Notes: generated by a model not told the origin, from the letters alone. A stretch of 64,000 nt of DNA from Alphaproteobacteria bacterium UBA4588 (GCA_905182195.1 CAJJAW010000003.1:186001-250000); one strand, 5' to 3'; shown: positions 1-10,093, numbered from the stretch's first letter. Numbers and translations: made by a program.

Positions 1-77
1 TCCCGTGCGGCCTCTCGTGATCAGACTGCGGACTAAACTCTGATCTTTGAAGCGCACCTAAAAAAGCAGGAAAGCAC

Positions 78-452
78 ATGTCATTTTATGAGCATGTCTT
101 TATCATGCGTCAGGACCTGTCAAACACGCAGGCTGAAGCATTGATTGAAGAATTTTCCACTGTTCTGAGCGAAAACGGCGGAGCCGTAGTCGAGCATGAG
201 TATTGGGGCGTCAAAACCATGGCGTATAAAGTTAACAAAAACCGTAAGGGCCACTATGCCTTTCTGAAAACAGACGCGCCTTCGGATGCTGTTAAGGAAA
301 TGGAACGCCTGATGGGGCTGCATGAAGATGTCATGCGCTTATTGACAATTCGCGTGGACGGCCATGAAGAAGGTCCATCCGTTCAAATGCAAAAACGTGA
401 CGACCGTGGCGATCGTGGCGATCGCGGCGAACGTCGCGAACGTCGGACATAA
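78..452 (+). CDS. rpsF: 30S ribosomal protein S6
   Basis: Small-subunit protein that pairs with S18 on the platform of the 30S ribosome. The N-terminus (YEHVFIMRQDL) and the body ending near residue 100 (LLTIRVD) follow the S6 fold. The tail is a charged, repetitive extension built from DRG and ERR units (about residues 107-124), common in alphaproteobacterial S6 and probably disordered. An AGGAAAG Shine-Dalgarno lies just before the ATG. It opens an rpsF-rpsR-rplI operon with 12-13 base gaps. The 77 bases before it hold no gene I can recognise. Confidence 0.97.
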   Translation: MSFYEHVFIMRQDLSNTQAEALIEEFSTVLSENGGAVVEHEYWGVKTMAYKVNKNRKGHYAFLKTDAPSDAVKEMERLMGLHEDVMRLLTIRVDGHEEGPSVQMQKRDDRGDRGDRGERRERRT

Positions 453-465
453 GGAGCGCTAAGCT

Positions 466-693
466 ATGGGAACAAAACCATTTTTCCGCCGCCGGAAGGT
501 CTGTCCTTTCTCTGGTGAGAATGCACCAAAAATTGATTACAAAGACACACGTTTGCTACAACGCTATATCTCTGAGCGTGGCAAAATAGTACCGTCTCGT
601 ATAACCGCAGTCTCGGCCAAGAAACAACGTGAGTTGGCTCGCGCCATCAAACGCGCTCGCTTCTTGGCCTTGCTGCCCTACGCTGTGAAATAG
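466..693 (+). CDS. rpsR: 30S ribosomal protein S18
   Basis: Small basic 30S protein, 75 residues, the normal length for the family. The arginine cluster near the N-terminus ([10 protein letters not shown]) and the motif [19 protein letters not shown] are typical S18 features. It binds S6 in the 30S platform. It sits 13 bases after rpsF and 12 before rplI, with an AAGGAG ribosome-binding site, so the three are almost certainly one transcript. Confidence 0.97.
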   Translation: MGTKPFFRRRKVCPFSGENAPKIDYKDTRLLQRYISERGKIVPSRITAVSAKKQRELARAIKRARFLALLPYAVK

Positions 694-705
694 GGAGCCA
701 AGCAC

Positions 706-1329
706 ATGCAAATCATCCTTATGGAACGCGTGGCCAAATTAGGCCAAATGGGCGATGTAGTTAACGTGAAACAGGGTTACGCTCGTAACTTCCTGATCCC
801 AACTGGCAAAGCGCTGAGAGCATCTGAAGCAAATATTGCGGGCTTTGCAGCACAAAAATCACAGATGGAAGCGCGTAATCTTGAAACAAAATCTGAGGCA
901 GAATCTCTGGCGGCGAAATTGAACGGGCAACAATTTGTTGTGATTCGCTCAGCTTCAGATGCGGGTTCACTTTATGGTTCCGTCACAACTCGTGATGCTG
1001 CAGAAGCGGCGTCTGAAACTGGCTTCAGCCTAGACAAAAAACAAGTTATTTTGTTGCTTCCAATCAAAGACTTGGGAATCCATGATCTTTCCGTGCGCCT
1101 ACATCCAGAGGTAGAAGCTAAAATTCAACTGAACGTTGCACGTTCAGTTGAAGAGGCCAAGTTACAAGCTGCAGGCAAGTCAATTCAAGACTTGGCAGCT
1201 GAGGAAGAAGCGGCAGCAGAATTTGAGATACAGGAGCTATTCGATGATATTGGCGCTGCTGGCATGGATGATTTTGGTGATGCAGAGCCACGTGAAACTA
1301 CTTCGGACGCGTCTGACAAAGAAGCTTAA
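706..1329 (+). CDS. rplI: 50S ribosomal protein L9
   Basis: Large-subunit protein at the base of the L1 stalk. The N-terminal domain is canonical ([19 protein letters not shown], then GYARNFLIP). A long connecting helix and the C-terminal domain ([27 protein letters not shown]) follow. At 207 residues it is longer than the roughly 150 of E. coli L9. The extra length is an acidic tail from about residue 165 rich in Glu, Asp and Ala, common in alphaproteobacteria. Last gene of the operon; a strong hairpin terminator follows. Confidence 0.97.
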   Translation: MQIILMERVAKLGQMGDVVNVKQGYARNFLIPTGKALRASEANIAGFAAQKSQMEARNLETKSEAESLAAKLNGQQFVVIRSASDAGSLYGSVTTRDAAEAASETGFSLDKKQVILLLPIKDLGIHDLSVRLHPEVEAKIQLNVARSVEEAKLQAAGKSIQDLAAEEEAAAEFEIQELFDDIGAAGMDDFGDAEPRETTSDASDKEA

Positions 1330-1353
1330 AAAATTCTATGGATATTACTTGAA

Positions 1354-1388
1354 TGTGCCGCCTTATATTTTGGCGGCACATTTTTTTG
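1354..1388 (+). terminator. Rho-independent terminator of rpsF-rpsR-rplI
   Basis: A perfect 9-base-pair GC-rich stem (TGTGCCGCC at 1354-1362 with GGCGGCACA at 1372-1380) closes a 9-base AT loop and is followed at once by seven T residues. It lies 25 bases after the rplI stop. Confidence 0.93.
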
Positions 1389-1410
1389 TTACTCAGCTTA
1401 TCTATTAAGG

Positions 1411-1463
1411 TTGGCCAAAATTTTTTAGGAGCATTTAACATGAACCTAAAAATTATTGGCTAA
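1411..1463. repeat. Imperfect inverted repeat between rplI and tig
   Basis: The 19-base arm at 1411-1429 (TTGGCC...TTTTTTAGG) is matched by its near-perfect reverse complement at 1445-1463, with a 15-base loop. It lies in the convergent gap between rplI and tig. It could be a back-up terminator for transcripts from either side or the trace of a small mobile repeat. No function is shown by the sequence. Confidence 0.6.
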
Positions 1464-1493
1464 TAAATATTGATACTTATGGAAATTTTAACG

Positions 1494-1535
1494 CTAACCA
1501 ACGCAAAATATTTATAAATACTAGGCGCTGGTTAG
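1494..1535. repeat. Inverted repeat just downstream of tig
   Basis: Arms CTAACCAACGC (1494-1504) and GCGCTGGTTAG (1525-1535) pair over 10 of 11 positions around a 20-base AT-rich loop. It starts 20 bases beyond the tig stop (minus strand), where a terminator is expected. There is no clear T run on the minus strand, so it may protect the 3' end rather than terminate by itself. Confidence 0.5.
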
Positions 1536-1555
1536 TCTAACGTAACTATCAAAAA

Positions 1556-2887
1556 TTACACCGTGTCGAGGGCTTCAACAGCTTTTTGCAACTCTTCTTT
1601 GTTCACTTTTTTGTCTGTCACCAGAGCTAATTCAAATATATAATCCACTACTTTATCTTCAAACAACGGTGCGCGCATTTGTTGCTGCATTTGTTCATTT
1701 TTCTGTACAAATTCAAAGAACTCACGCTCTTGGCCAGGGTACTGGCGAGCTTGGTTCATCATCGCCTGCGTCATTTCGGCGTCTGTAACTTGAACCTCTG
1801 CTTTATGACCCAGCTCTGCCAATAATAATCCAAGGCGCACACGGCGCTCTCCAAGTTGTTTGTGCTCGTCTGTTGTATTTATTTCAGGGTGATCATGACC
1901 CTCAACCTCAGGGTTATCATCGTGCCACAACTGATGGGCAATTTGATCCGCTTCTGCTTCAACCAAAGAGGGTGGGAGTTCGAATTTCACCAGTTTATCT
2001 AAGGCATCCAACAACTCACGCTTTTGCACAGTACGTGCAGCACCAGCATATTCTGTTTCCAAACGCTCAGAAATTTGAATTTTTAGTCCCGCCATGTCTT
2101 CGGCACCAAACTTCTTTGCCAATTCATCATTGATCTCAGCAGCTTTGGGAGCTTTTACAGCTTTGATTTTGCAATCAAACACTGCGTCTTTACCAGCCAA
2201 ATTCTCGGAACCATATTCCGCCGGGAAAACAACTTTTACTTCAATATCTTCTCCAACCTTTACCCCAACCAATTGCGCCTCAAATCCAGGGATGAACGAA
2301 TTAGAGCCTAAAACTAGTGGGTAATCTTCTGCCGCACCGCCCTCAAAAGGTTCACCGTCAACTTTTCCCAAAAAGTCAATTGTAACCTGATCACCGTCTT
2401 TAGCTTTTGAGCCTTTTTTTCGATCTGAAAAGTCTTGAGCAGTTTCTGCTAGATTAGCCAATGCCTCGTCAACAGAAGCTTTATCCACTTTTGTAATTAA
2501 CTTTTGGAGTTCAATCTTTTTCAAATCAAATTCAGGAATGGTTGGAAGAGCTTCGTAAGACATCTCTACGTTGATATCCTCGCCCTCTTTCCAATCGTCA
2601 TTTGTCATCTTAACGGCAGGCTGCATTGCAGGGCGATCGCCACTGCTTTCAAAGTGAGTTGCCATTGCACCATCAATGCTCTCTTGCATTGCTTCACCCA
2701 TCAAACGCTGGCCATACTGTTTTTTCAGCAGAGCCATTGGGACTTTTCCCTTTCGAAAGCCCTTCATTTCAATATCAGGCCGGGCTTCAACCAGCTTTTC
2801 GTCAACTTTTGTAGCCAACTCAGCTGCTGTTACAACTATGTCATAACCGCGCTTCAAGCCTTCGTTCAGCGTCTCAGTGACCTGCAT
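1556..2887 (-). CDS. tig: Trigger factor (ribosome-associated peptidyl-prolyl isomerase chaperone)
   Basis: Ribosome-bound chaperone that meets nascent chains at the exit tunnel. The ribosome-binding domain carries the signature GFRKGKVP near residue 45. The FKBP-type isomerase domain follows ([17 protein letters not shown] at about 155-175), then the helical C-terminal arms. Its 443 residues are the usual length. An in-frame ATG lies 51 bases upstream, but that start would lie inside the tRNA-Leu gene and add a non-homologous peptide, so I chose MQVTETL with AAAAGGGA upstream. Only 21 bases separate the tRNA 3' end from this start. Confidence 0.95.
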   Translation of the reverse strand: MQVTETLNEGLKRGYDIVVTAAELATKVDEKLVEARPDIEMKGFRKGKVPMALLKKQYGQRLMGEAMQESIDGAMATHFESSGDRPAMQPAVKMTNDDWKEGEDINVEMSYEALPTIPEFDLKKIELQKLITKVDKASVDEALANLAETAQDFSDRKKGSKAKDGDQVTIDFLGKVDGEPFEGGAAEDYPLVLGSNSFIPGFEAQLVGVKVGEDIEVKVVFPAEYGSENLAGKDAVFDCKIKAVKAPKAAEINDELAKKFGAEDMAGLKIQISERLETEYAGAARTVQKRELLDALDKLVKFELPPSLVEAEADQIAHQLWHDDNPEVEGHDHPEINTTDEHKQLGERRVRLGLLLAELGHKAEVQVTDAEMTQAMMNQARQYPGQEREFFEFVQKNEQMQQQMRAPLFEDKVVDYIFELALVTDKKVNKEELQKAVEALDTV

Positions 2888-2908
2888 AATCAATCCCTTT
2901 TCAAACCA

Positions 2909-2993
2909 TGGTGCGGGTAGAGGGACTTGAACCCCCACGCCTTGCGGCGCTAGAACCTAAATCTAGTGCGTCTACCAATTTCGCCATACCCGC
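2909..2993 (-). tRNA. tRNA-Leu (anticodon UAG)
   Basis: The minus strand folds into a leucine tRNA. The acceptor arms GCGGGTA and TACCCGC pair. The D arm contains AATTGGTAGACGC. The anticodon stem CTAGA/TCTAG holds a loop with TAG at its centre. A long variable arm (CGCCGCAAGGCG) and the T-arm GGGGGTTCAAGTCCC follow. The 3' CCA is encoded (TGG at 2909-2911 on the plus strand). It precedes tig on the same strand and probably shares its transcript. Confidence 0.95.
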
Positions 2994-3666
<673 letters not shown>

Positions 3667-3692
3667 TAATGTCAAAAAAGAAAGACAATCCA

Positions 3693-5096
3693 ATGAGCAA
3701 AGCGCTTTTATCAATGATCGCCGATGAGGGCGTCGAATACGTAGATATCCGTTTCACTGACCCGCGTGGTAAGTTGCAGCACGTAACTGTTTGTGCAGAC
3801 CAAGTCGACGAAGACTTTATTGCAGATGGCTTTATGTTCGACGGCTCTTCAATCGCTGGTTGGAAATCAATTGAAGAATCCGATATGAAATTGATGCCTG
3901 ACGCATCATCAGCTTATCTAGACCCATTCTATGCTGAAAAAACAGTTTGCATCCACTGCACAGTAGTTGAGCCAGATACAGGCGAAAGCTACGCACGCGA
4001 CCCACGCGGTTGTGCGCAGCGTGCAGAAGCATATCTAGTCTCTTCAGGTATTGGCGATGTAGCCTACATGGGTCCAGAAGCAGAATTTTTCTTATTTGAC
4101 GACGTACGTTTTGAAAACAAAATCAACAAAGTGTCTTATGAAGTTGATGCCGTAGACGCATCTTGGAACACAGATAGTGCCTATGAAGTTGGCAATATGG
4201 GTCACCGCCCAGGTGTTAAGGGCGGATACTTCCCTGTAAACCCAATTGATGACGCCCAAGATATACGTAGCGAAATGTTGTCTACCATGAAGCGCATGGG
4301 CATGAAAGTAGACAAGCATCACCACGAAGTGGCCAGCTGCCAACATGAACTTGGCCTGATTTTTGGACCACTGACCCATCAAGCTGATGAATTGCAGAAA
4401 TATAAATATGTAATCCACAATGTGGCGCATGCTTACGGAAAATCGGCCACATTCATGCCAAAGCCAATCGCGGGCGACAACGGAACAGGCATGCATGTGA
4501 ACATGTCAATTTGGAAAGATGGGAAGCCACTTTTTGCGGGTGACAAATACGCAGACCTCTCAGACGAAGCTCTTTATTTCATAGGCGGAATTTTGCAGCA
4601 TGCAAAAGCTCTGAACGCTTTTACCAACCCAGCAACAAACAGCTACAAACGTTTAATACCCGGTTTCGAGGCCCCTGTGCTGCGTGCTTATTCTGCACGT
4701 AACCGTTCGGGATGTGTTCGGATCCCGTGGGCAGAATCAGCAAGTGCTAAACGCGTGGAGGCACGTTTTCCGGATCCAGCCGCAAATCCATACCTGTGCT
4801 TCGCAGCACTTTTGATGGCTGGCCTTGACGGCATTAAAAACAAAACCCACCCAGGCGAAGCCTCTGACAAAGATCTCTACGATCTGCCACCAGAAGAATT
4901 AGCTGACATCCCAACAGTTTGCGGCTCCCTGCGCGAAGCGCTGGACGAGTTAAAAGCGGACATCGGCTTTTTGACTGAAGGTGGCGTGTTCACTGAAGAT
5001 CAAATCTCAGGCTACATCGACCTGAAAATGGAAGAAGTTCTGCACTATGAGCACACGCCTCACCCAGTAGAATTTGGCATGTATTACAGCTGCTAA
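3693..5096 (+). CDS. glnA: Glutamine synthetase type I
   Basis: Makes glutamine from glutamate, ammonia and ATP; dodecameric cytosolic enzyme. Seen in order: beta-grasp N-domain ([25 protein letters not shown]), the catalytic [11 protein letters not shown], the ATP-site block [27 protein letters not shown], and the adenylylation loop DKDLYDLP with its tyrosine near residue 395. Starting at MSKALLSM gives 467 residues, the normal size, with AAGAAAG upstream. An ATG eight codons earlier has no ribosome-binding site. Post-translational control by adenylylation and by PII is expected. Confidence 0.96.
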   Translation: MSKALLSMIADEGVEYVDIRFTDPRGKLQHVTVCADQVDEDFIADGFMFDGSSIAGWKSIEESDMKLMPDASSAYLDPFYAEKTVCIHCTVVEPDTGESYARDPRGCAQRAEAYLVSSGIGDVAYMGPEAEFFLFDDVRFENKINKVSYEVDAVDASWNTDSAYEVGNMGHRPGVKGGYFPVNPIDDAQDIRSEMLSTMKRMGMKVDKHHHEVASCQHELGLIFGPLTHQADELQKYKYVIHNVAHAYGKSATFMPKPIAGDNGTGMHVNMSIWKDGKPLFAGDKYADLSDEALYFIGGILQHAKALNAFTNPATNSYKRLIPGFEAPVLRAYSARNRSGCVRIPWAESASAKRVEARFPDPAANPYLCFAALLMAGLDGIKNKTHPGEASDKDLYDLPPEELADIPTVCGSLREALDELKADIGFLTEGGVFTEDQISGYIDLKMEEVLHYEHTPHPVEFGMYYSC

Positions 5097-5115
5097 CTCC
5101 GCAGCAGTAAGGCTT

Positions 5116-5147
5116 AAAAAGTGCCTAGCAATGGGCGCTTTTTTTAT
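5116..5147 (+). terminator. Terminator of glnB-glnA
   Basis: AAAAAGTGCC, a short loop, GGGCGCTTTTTTT: a stem with one G-U pair ending in a seven-T run, about 20 bases after the glnA stop. The A run on the other side could let it work also for transcripts from the right. Confidence 0.85.
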
Positions 5148-5176
5148 CGCTAAAGCCAGAGACCTTAGACATCGAT

Positions 5177-5911
5177 CTATGAGGGCTGTTTCACCACATA
5201 GGTATGAATAGCAAACAACACCGCTCCCGACTTAGGCATACGCACCAAAGCTTGATGTTCGGTGCGCGTATAGGCCCCGCGTCCATAGTCTTCATCCGTG
5301 CTGCGAGCATCATTCTCACGCCGAGGTTGGAATAAATCTGGTCTCACATATTGCAGCACATTAAAGCGCCACATTGGACGGCCCGCTTGGATGCCGTCAA
5401 ACAATCGCTGAACACGCTTGGCAATATCGGTGTTATACTCATCCACAGTCACATGCAGCCCGCTCAAGGGGCGTCCAATTTTCTCGTCCAAAGTCCAACT
5501 GGCGGGAAAGCATAAGACCGCAGCGGTCAACACATGCTCGTCGCCATGCTTTTCATGCAGGCAAAGATCCTCTTGCACCAATCGCGCGGCTGTCAGCAAT
5601 GGATCCCCATCCAACGGAATCCTTTCCCCATCTGGGCGGATCACATCGCTCGGGTTGACCTGATAGGACGCGCGTTTGCGCAGGAGCGCCACAACCTCGT
5701 CCAAAACTTCCTGCTTGGCCTCTGGCGTAGCCCCTGCATCTGCAAACACCCGCTCAGGCATCTGTGACAGAAGGCGATCCCGCTCCGCCATTTGGCCGGT
5801 GAAAGCCTCATCCTCAATCAACCAGCCCTCCGCAGCCAATGGGGCAATTCCAGGCAGACTTTTCTTGATGCTCACGTCATAGGGAATGCGTGATTGTAGA
5901 ATTTCAGGCAT
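5177..5911 (-). CDS. DUF3445 protein, haem-dependent oxidative N-demethylase-like
   Basis: Resembles the DUF3445/HODM family, whose characterised member oxidatively demethylates secondary amines such as dimethylamine using haem. Family marks I recognise are the central RPDGERIPLDGDPL, LCFPASWTLDEKIGRPL followed by HVTVDEY, and the C-terminal RTEHQALVRMPKSGAVLFAIHTYV. Length is 244 residues from the chosen Met; an ATG 15 codons further out would add a Cys-rich stretch not typical of the family. It is divergent from dddP with about 100 bases between the starts. Subunit genes of the Pseudomonas dmm system are not next to it, so the substrate is uncertain. Confidence 0.8.
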   Translation of the reverse strand: MPEILQSRIPYDVSIKKSLPGIAPLAAEGWLIEDEAFTGQMAERDRLLSQMPERVFADAGATPEAKQEVLDEVVALLRKRASYQVNPSDVIRPDGERIPLDGDPLLTAARLVQEDLCLHEKHGDEHVLTAAVLCFPASWTLDEKIGRPLSGLHVTVDEYNTDIAKRVQRLFDGIQAGRPMWRFNVLQYVRPDLFQPRRENDARSTDEDYGRGAYTRTEHQALVRMPKSGAVLFAIHTYVVKQPS

Positions 5912-6014
5912 GTTACACGGCTCACAGGACGGGATATTACAAAAGAGATGTCGCAAACAAACCTGACACAGTCAATCTGCAAACGCAATCTTGCAGGGCA
6001 TAGAAAGGCCAGCC

Positions 6015-7355
6015 ATGACGCAGACATTCAACGCGACCCGTAAGATTGACCCAACCAAAGGCGTCATGACCGGCGACAACACACCCAATGATATGGATCG
6101 GGTTGAAATTGGCCCAACCAAGCTGGCCTTCGATGAATGGGCAATAGCGGGACTGGAGCTGCCCGATCTACAACAGATGCGCAGGTTTCGCCATCAACAA
6201 TTGGTGCAGGGCATTAATGCCCGTGACTACGGCGCACTGTTGGTGTTTGATCCTCTCAACATCCGCTACGCCACCGACAGCACCAATATGCAGTTGTGGA
6301 ACACCCATAACCCGTTCCGCGCCCTGATTGTCTGTGCGGATGGCTATATGGTGATGTGGGACTATAAAAACTCACCCTTCTTGTCGCAATTCAACCCTCT
6401 GGTACGCGAACAACGCTCGGGCGCAGATTTTTTCTACTTTGACCGAGGGGATATGGCGCATTTGGCTGCCGAGAAATTCAGCAAAGAGGTGTTGAATTTG
6501 GTGCAAGAGCATGGCGGTGGCAATATGCGATTGGCCGTGGATAAGATAATGCTGGTCGGCCTGCGCGCGCTTGAGGCCTTAGGGTTTGAGGTGATGGAAG
6601 GTGAAGAGCTGACCGAGAAGGCCCGCGTCATCAAGGGGCCTGATGAAATAAAAGCGATGCGCTGCGCCAGTCATGCCTGCGAAACCGCTGTGCGCGCCAT
6701 GGAAGACGCGGCCCGCGCTGGCGTGCCTTCAGGGCAGATGAGTGAGAATGATATCTGGGCGGTGCTGCATGCGGAAAATATCCAGCGCGGCGGCGAATGG
6801 ATCGAGACAAGGCTTCTGGCCTCCGGACCCCGCACCAACCCTTGGTTTCAAGAATGTGGTCCCAGACTGGTGCAGAACAATGAAATTGTCAGTTTCGACA
6901 CAGATTTGATCGGCAGCTACGGCATCTGCGTGGATATCTCGCGCAGCTGGTGGATCGGAGATCGGGCCCCACCGCCTGATATGATATCAGCCATGCAACA
7001 CGCCCATGAGCATATCCATACCAATATGCAAATGCTGGCCCCAGGCGTCTCGATGCGCAGCCTTTCGGAAAACGGCCACCGCTTACATGACCGCTATCAG
7101 GTACAAAAATACGGCTGCATGATGCATGGGGTGGGTCTGTGCGATGAATGGCCACTAATCGCCTATCCCGACCAATTGGTCGATGGCGCCTTTGAATACG
7201 AGCTTGAGGCTGGCATGGTGCTCTGCGTCGAGGCGCTGGTGTCATCCGAGGGCGGCGATTTTTCCATCAAGCTGGAAGACCAAGTTTTGATCACCGAAGA
7301 CGGCTTCGAGAACATGACCACCTATGAGTTTGATAGGGTTTTGATGGGCGGGTGA
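6015..7355 (+). CDS. dddP: Dimethylsulfoniopropionate lyase DddP (M24 peptidase fold)
   Basis: Cleaves DMSP to dimethyl sulfide and acrylate; a metal-dependent enzyme on a creatinase/aminopeptidase P scaffold. From the chosen start (446 residues, the family's length) the residues reported for DddP fall in register: metal ligands D295, D297, D307, H371, E406 and E421, and catalytic D377 in GLCDEWP. Long blocks such as LLVFDPLNIRYATDSTNMQL and GGEWIETRLLASGPRTNPWF match my memory of the Roseovarius enzyme. An ATG eight codons upstream is possible but breaks this numbering. Cytosolic, no signal peptide. A terminator follows. Confidence 0.95.
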   Translation: MTQTFNATRKIDPTKGVMTGDNTPNDMDRVEIGPTKLAFDEWAIAGLELPDLQQMRRFRHQQLVQGINARDYGALLVFDPLNIRYATDSTNMQLWNTHNPFRALIVCADGYMVMWDYKNSPFLSQFNPLVREQRSGADFFYFDRGDMAHLAAEKFSKEVLNLVQEHGGGNMRLAVDKIMLVGLRALEALGFEVMEGEELTEKARVIKGPDEIKAMRCASHACETAVRAMEDAARAGVPSGQMSENDIWAVLHAENIQRGGEWIETRLLASGPRTNPWFQECGPRLVQNNEIVSFDTDLIGSYGICVDISRSWWIGDRAPPPDMISAMQHAHEHIHTNMQMLAPGVSMRSLSENGHRLHDRYQVQKYGCMMHGVGLCDEWPLIAYPDQLVDGAFEYELEAGMVLCVEALVSSEGGDFSIKLEDQVLITEDGFENMTTYEFDRVLMGG

Positions 7356-7377
7356 TCTCATTACTATAAGGAAAAAC

Positions 7378-7411
7378 CAAAAAAAGGCACAACCTCAGTT
7401 GCGCCTTTTTC
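7378..7411. terminator. Bidirectional terminator between dddP and bioY
   Basis: AAAAAGGC-A-CAAC (7381-7393) pairs with GTTG-C-GCCTTTTT (7398-7410) around a four-base loop, leaving a T run on both strands. It separates convergent dddP and bioY. Confidence 0.88.
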
Positions 7412-7430
7412 ATTGAACCGAAATTCAGAG

Positions 7431-8072
7431 TTATTTGCGTGCGGCGCCGACGAGGCCCCACACAGCTGGCAAAAGCAAAGCAGCCAGTGCCAGTTTCACC
7501 AAATCGCCCAGAAGGAAAGGTGTCAGGCCCCAAGTGAAGATTGGCGCATCGGCGCCATAAAGCACAGCCAACCAGGCCAAGCCCGGCACGTAGACTAAGA
7601 CATTGCCCAAAACCATCGCCAACGCCATTTTACCAATGGAGCGGTCCCAGCCTTGGCGGGCTGCGTAGCCCAACGCCAAAACGGCCAAAACATAGCCCAC
7701 CAAATATCCACCTGTGCCGCCCCTCATATATTCATAGCCCGGAAAATAACCGCCAGTGCCACCCATCACATAGGACATTTTAAAGGACACAGCGCCAGAG
7801 CCTGCAAAAACATCAAAGCCCAAAGCACCAATCAACATATAACCGATGATTGTGGCCAGTCCCAAGCGCATACCATAAGCCGCACCAATGCCCAGTACTG
7901 CAAAAGTGCCCATGGTCATCGGAACTGGAAACATTGGGATTTTGATCTTCGCGGCTACAGCCAAAGCGGCTATGCCAGCAATAACCAAGATGATTTGTTT
8001 GACCCGCATCGCCTGCCCGGTCAGCGGCAAAACTGCTTCTGCAAGAACGCTATTATGTGTGGTGGTGGTCAT
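7431..8072 (-). CDS. bioY: Biotin transporter BioY
   Basis: S-component of an ECF-type biotin importer, able to work alone in some bacteria. It is a 213-residue polytopic membrane protein with about six hydrophobic segments. Family motifs are KIKIPMFPVPMTMGTFAVLG near residues 42-61 and the Gly-rich loop GGTGGYFPGYEYMRGGTGGY, which appears as a tandem GGTGGY duplication. No energising bioMN genes and no biotin synthesis genes are in the window, which suggests reliance on scavenged biotin. I found no TTATnnATAA BioR-like site upstream. Confidence 0.92.
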   Translation of the reverse strand: MTTTTHNSVLAEAVLPLTGQAMRVKQIILVIAGIAALAVAAKIKIPMFPVPMTMGTFAVLGIGAAYGMRLGLATIIGYMLIGALGFDVFAGSGAVSFKMSYVMGGTGGYFPGYEYMRGGTGGYLVGYVLAVLALGYAARQGWDRSIGKMALAMVLGNVLVYVPGLAWLAVLYGADAPIFTWGLTPFLLGDLVKLALAALLLPAVWGLVGAARK

Positions 8073-8138
8073 GTTTAAAGTCCCTTATTTAACTTTTCTT
8101 ATAACGTTTAGCCTTTGCAGATAGGGTGTTGCAAGCAC

Positions 8139-8582
8139 TCAAAGCGTAAGTTTATGGTAAATACTGTGCATTTCGTAGTCTTTTCGCGGTCCCTTAACCT
8201 TCCAGAGCGATGTCCAGACCGGCCATTGCGTGAATTCATAGGAGACTGCGTAATCATCAGGATCACAGAAATGTCGGGCCTGTGGTGCGGCATGGGACAA
8301 ATCGATTCCGTGGAAAAACCGCCCGTCGTCAAAATGCACATCCACCCCCTCCAAAGTGGCATCCCAGCGATAACGGCGGGTGCTCGACAGGGCTTGCCCA
8401 TGTGGCAGCACCATCTGCCCACTCTCCTGATACCACCCGCCGCACACTTCACAACGACCTATAAATTTAAGCTTGGCGTCTCGGGTATGGTCGATGATTT
8501 GGCGCGAAATAGCCCAAAGACAGCCGGTGAAATCTTCTATTTTCAGGGGCGTAGCCCCTTGATGATTGTCCTGAGAACTCAC
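8139..8582 (-). CDS. DUF6314 family protein
   Basis: A 147-residue protein of unknown function. It looks like a small lipocalin-like beta barrel: repeated beta-strand patterns with charged turns (RCEVCGGWYQESGQMVLP, RRYRWD, VDVHFDDGRFFHG), then HFCDPDDYAVSYEF and the ending WKVKGPRKDYEMHSIY that marks the family. The start gives the sequence just before IEDFTGCLW, the usual domain start. It lies 66 bases upstream of bioY on the same strand, so the two may be cotranscribed. No catalytic residues can be named. Confidence 0.75.
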   Translation of the reverse strand: MSSQDNHQGATPLKIEDFTGCLWAISRQIIDHTRDAKLKFIGRCEVCGGWYQESGQMVLPHGQALSSTRRYRWDATLEGVDVHFDDGRFFHGIDLSHAAPQARHFCDPDDYAVSYEFTQWPVWTSLWKVKGPRKDYEMHSIYHKLTL

Positions 8583-8788
8583 GCGTCTGACACCCTATCT
8601 CTCATCACCACAAATCCAGCAGTGAAAACTTTTCCAGTAGGTCATAGCATAAATGATGCCGGCCTCAATCAAACTCAGGTTATGAAACGAGATTGATCAT
8701 CTCCAGCCACCCCCCTTGTGCTTGAACCTCCAAGCCCAGCAGTCTATGACGCGGCCAACCGCTCCCCTATCCAAAAGGCCTTGATCCC

Positions 8789-10093
8789 ATGATCGAACGT
8801 TATTCCCGCCCCAAAATGGTAGACATTTGGTCCTCCAAAACCAAATTCCGCATTTGGTATGAGATTGAAGCCCATGCCTGCGACGCACAGGCCAAACTTG
8901 GCGTGATACCACAGGCCAGCGCAGATGCGGTTTGGAAAGCCAAGGACGTTGAATTTGACGTGGCCAAGATTGACGCAATTGAAGCCGTCACAAAACATGA
9001 CGTCATCGCATTCTTGACCCATTTGGCCGATATCATTGGCAGTGATGAGGCGCGTTTTGTGCATCAGGGCATGACCAGCTCCGACGTTCTGGACACAACC
9101 CTCAACGTGCAGCTGACCCGCGCTGCCGATATTTTGATTGCCGATATTGAAGCCTTGCTAACCGCATTTAAGCGCCGAGCATTGGAGCATAAAGACACCA
9201 TACGCATCGGTCGCAGCCATGGCATCCACGCCGAACCTGTCACCATGGGCCTAACCTTCGCGCGTTTCTACGCCGAAATGAAGCGCAACTTAACCCGCCT
9301 ACACACTGCGCGAGCTGAGATTGCTACCGGCGCTATCTCTGGCGCTGTGGGCACATTTGCGAACATCGACCCATTTGTCGAAGAGCATGTCTGCGAGCAG
9401 TTGGGCCTAAAAGCCGAGCCCATCAGCACGCAAGTGATCCCACGTGATCGCCACGCCGCATTTTTTGCGACTTTGGGCGTTGTGGCCAGCTCAATTGAGA
9501 ATGTCTCAATCGAGATTCGTCATATGCAACGCACTGAGGTTTTAGAGGCAGAAGAGTTCTTCTCAAAAGGTCAAAAAGGCAGCTCCGCCATGCCGCACAA
9601 ACGCAACCCCATTTTGACAGAAAACCTAACCGGCTTGGCGCGGATTGTCCGCATGTGCGTGGTCCCTGCGATGGAAAACGTGGCGCTCTGGCATGAGCGG
9701 GACATCTCGCACAGCTCCGTTGAGCGCGCCATAGGCCCGGATGCGACCATCACACTCGATTTTGCCTTGGCCCGTCTGACTAGCGTGATCGACAAGCTGG
9801 TGATCTATCCAGACAATATGATCGCGAATATGAACAAATTCCGTGGTCTGGTGCATTCGCAGCGGGTTTTACTGGCGCTCACCCAAAAAGGCGTCAGCCG
9901 CGAGGACAGCTACAGTTTGGTGCAACGCAATGCGATGCGGGTTTGGGAACAAGGCGCTGATTTCTTGGCTGAGCTCAAAGCAGATGCAGACGTCATGGCT
10001 GTGATGTCTGTGGAGGAGATCGAAGACAAATTTGATCTGGCCTATCACACCAAACATGTTGGCACGATTTTCAAACGCGTTTTTGGCGATTGA
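8789..10093 (+). CDS. purB: Adenylosuccinate lyase
   Basis: Catalyses two steps of purine synthesis: fumarate release from SAICAR and from adenylosuccinate. It belongs to the fumarase/aspartase superfamily, and the signature loop GSSAMPHKRNP is present near residue 265. Other conserved blocks are MTSSDVLDTTLN and RSHGIHAEPVTMG. The 434-residue length is normal. It stands alone between a minus-strand DUF6314 gene and the nitrile hydratase-type cluster; no clear terminator follows. Confidence 0.96.
   Translation: MIERYSRPKMVDIWSSKTKFRIWYEIEAHACDAQAKLGVIPQASADAVWKAKDVEFDVAKIDAIEAVTKHDVIAFLTHLADIIGSDEARFVHQGMTSSDVLDTTLNVQLTRAADILIADIEALLTAFKRRALEHKDTIRIGRSHGIHAEPVTMGLTFARFYAEMKRNLTRLHTARAEIATGAISGAVGTFANIDPFVEEHVCEQLGLKAEPISTQVIPRDRHAAFFATLGVVASSIENVSIEIRHMQRTEVLEAEEFFSKGQKGSSAMPHKRNPILTENLTGLARIVRMCVVPAMENVALWHERDISHSSVERAIGPDATITLDFALARLTSVIDKLVIYPDNMIANMNKFRGLVHSQRVLLALTQKGVSREDSYSLVQRNAMRVWEQGADFLAELKADADVMAVMSVEEIEDKFDLAYHTKHVGTIFKRVFGD

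Noticed and set aside
7902..8138. BioR operator upstream of bioY
   Set aside because: I found no TTAT-NN-ATAA palindrome in the upstream gap.
8115..8696. A 193-codon plus-strand open frame antisense to the DUF6314 gene
   Set aside because: The minus-strand product has clear family features; the plus product does not, and it covers the opposing gene fully.
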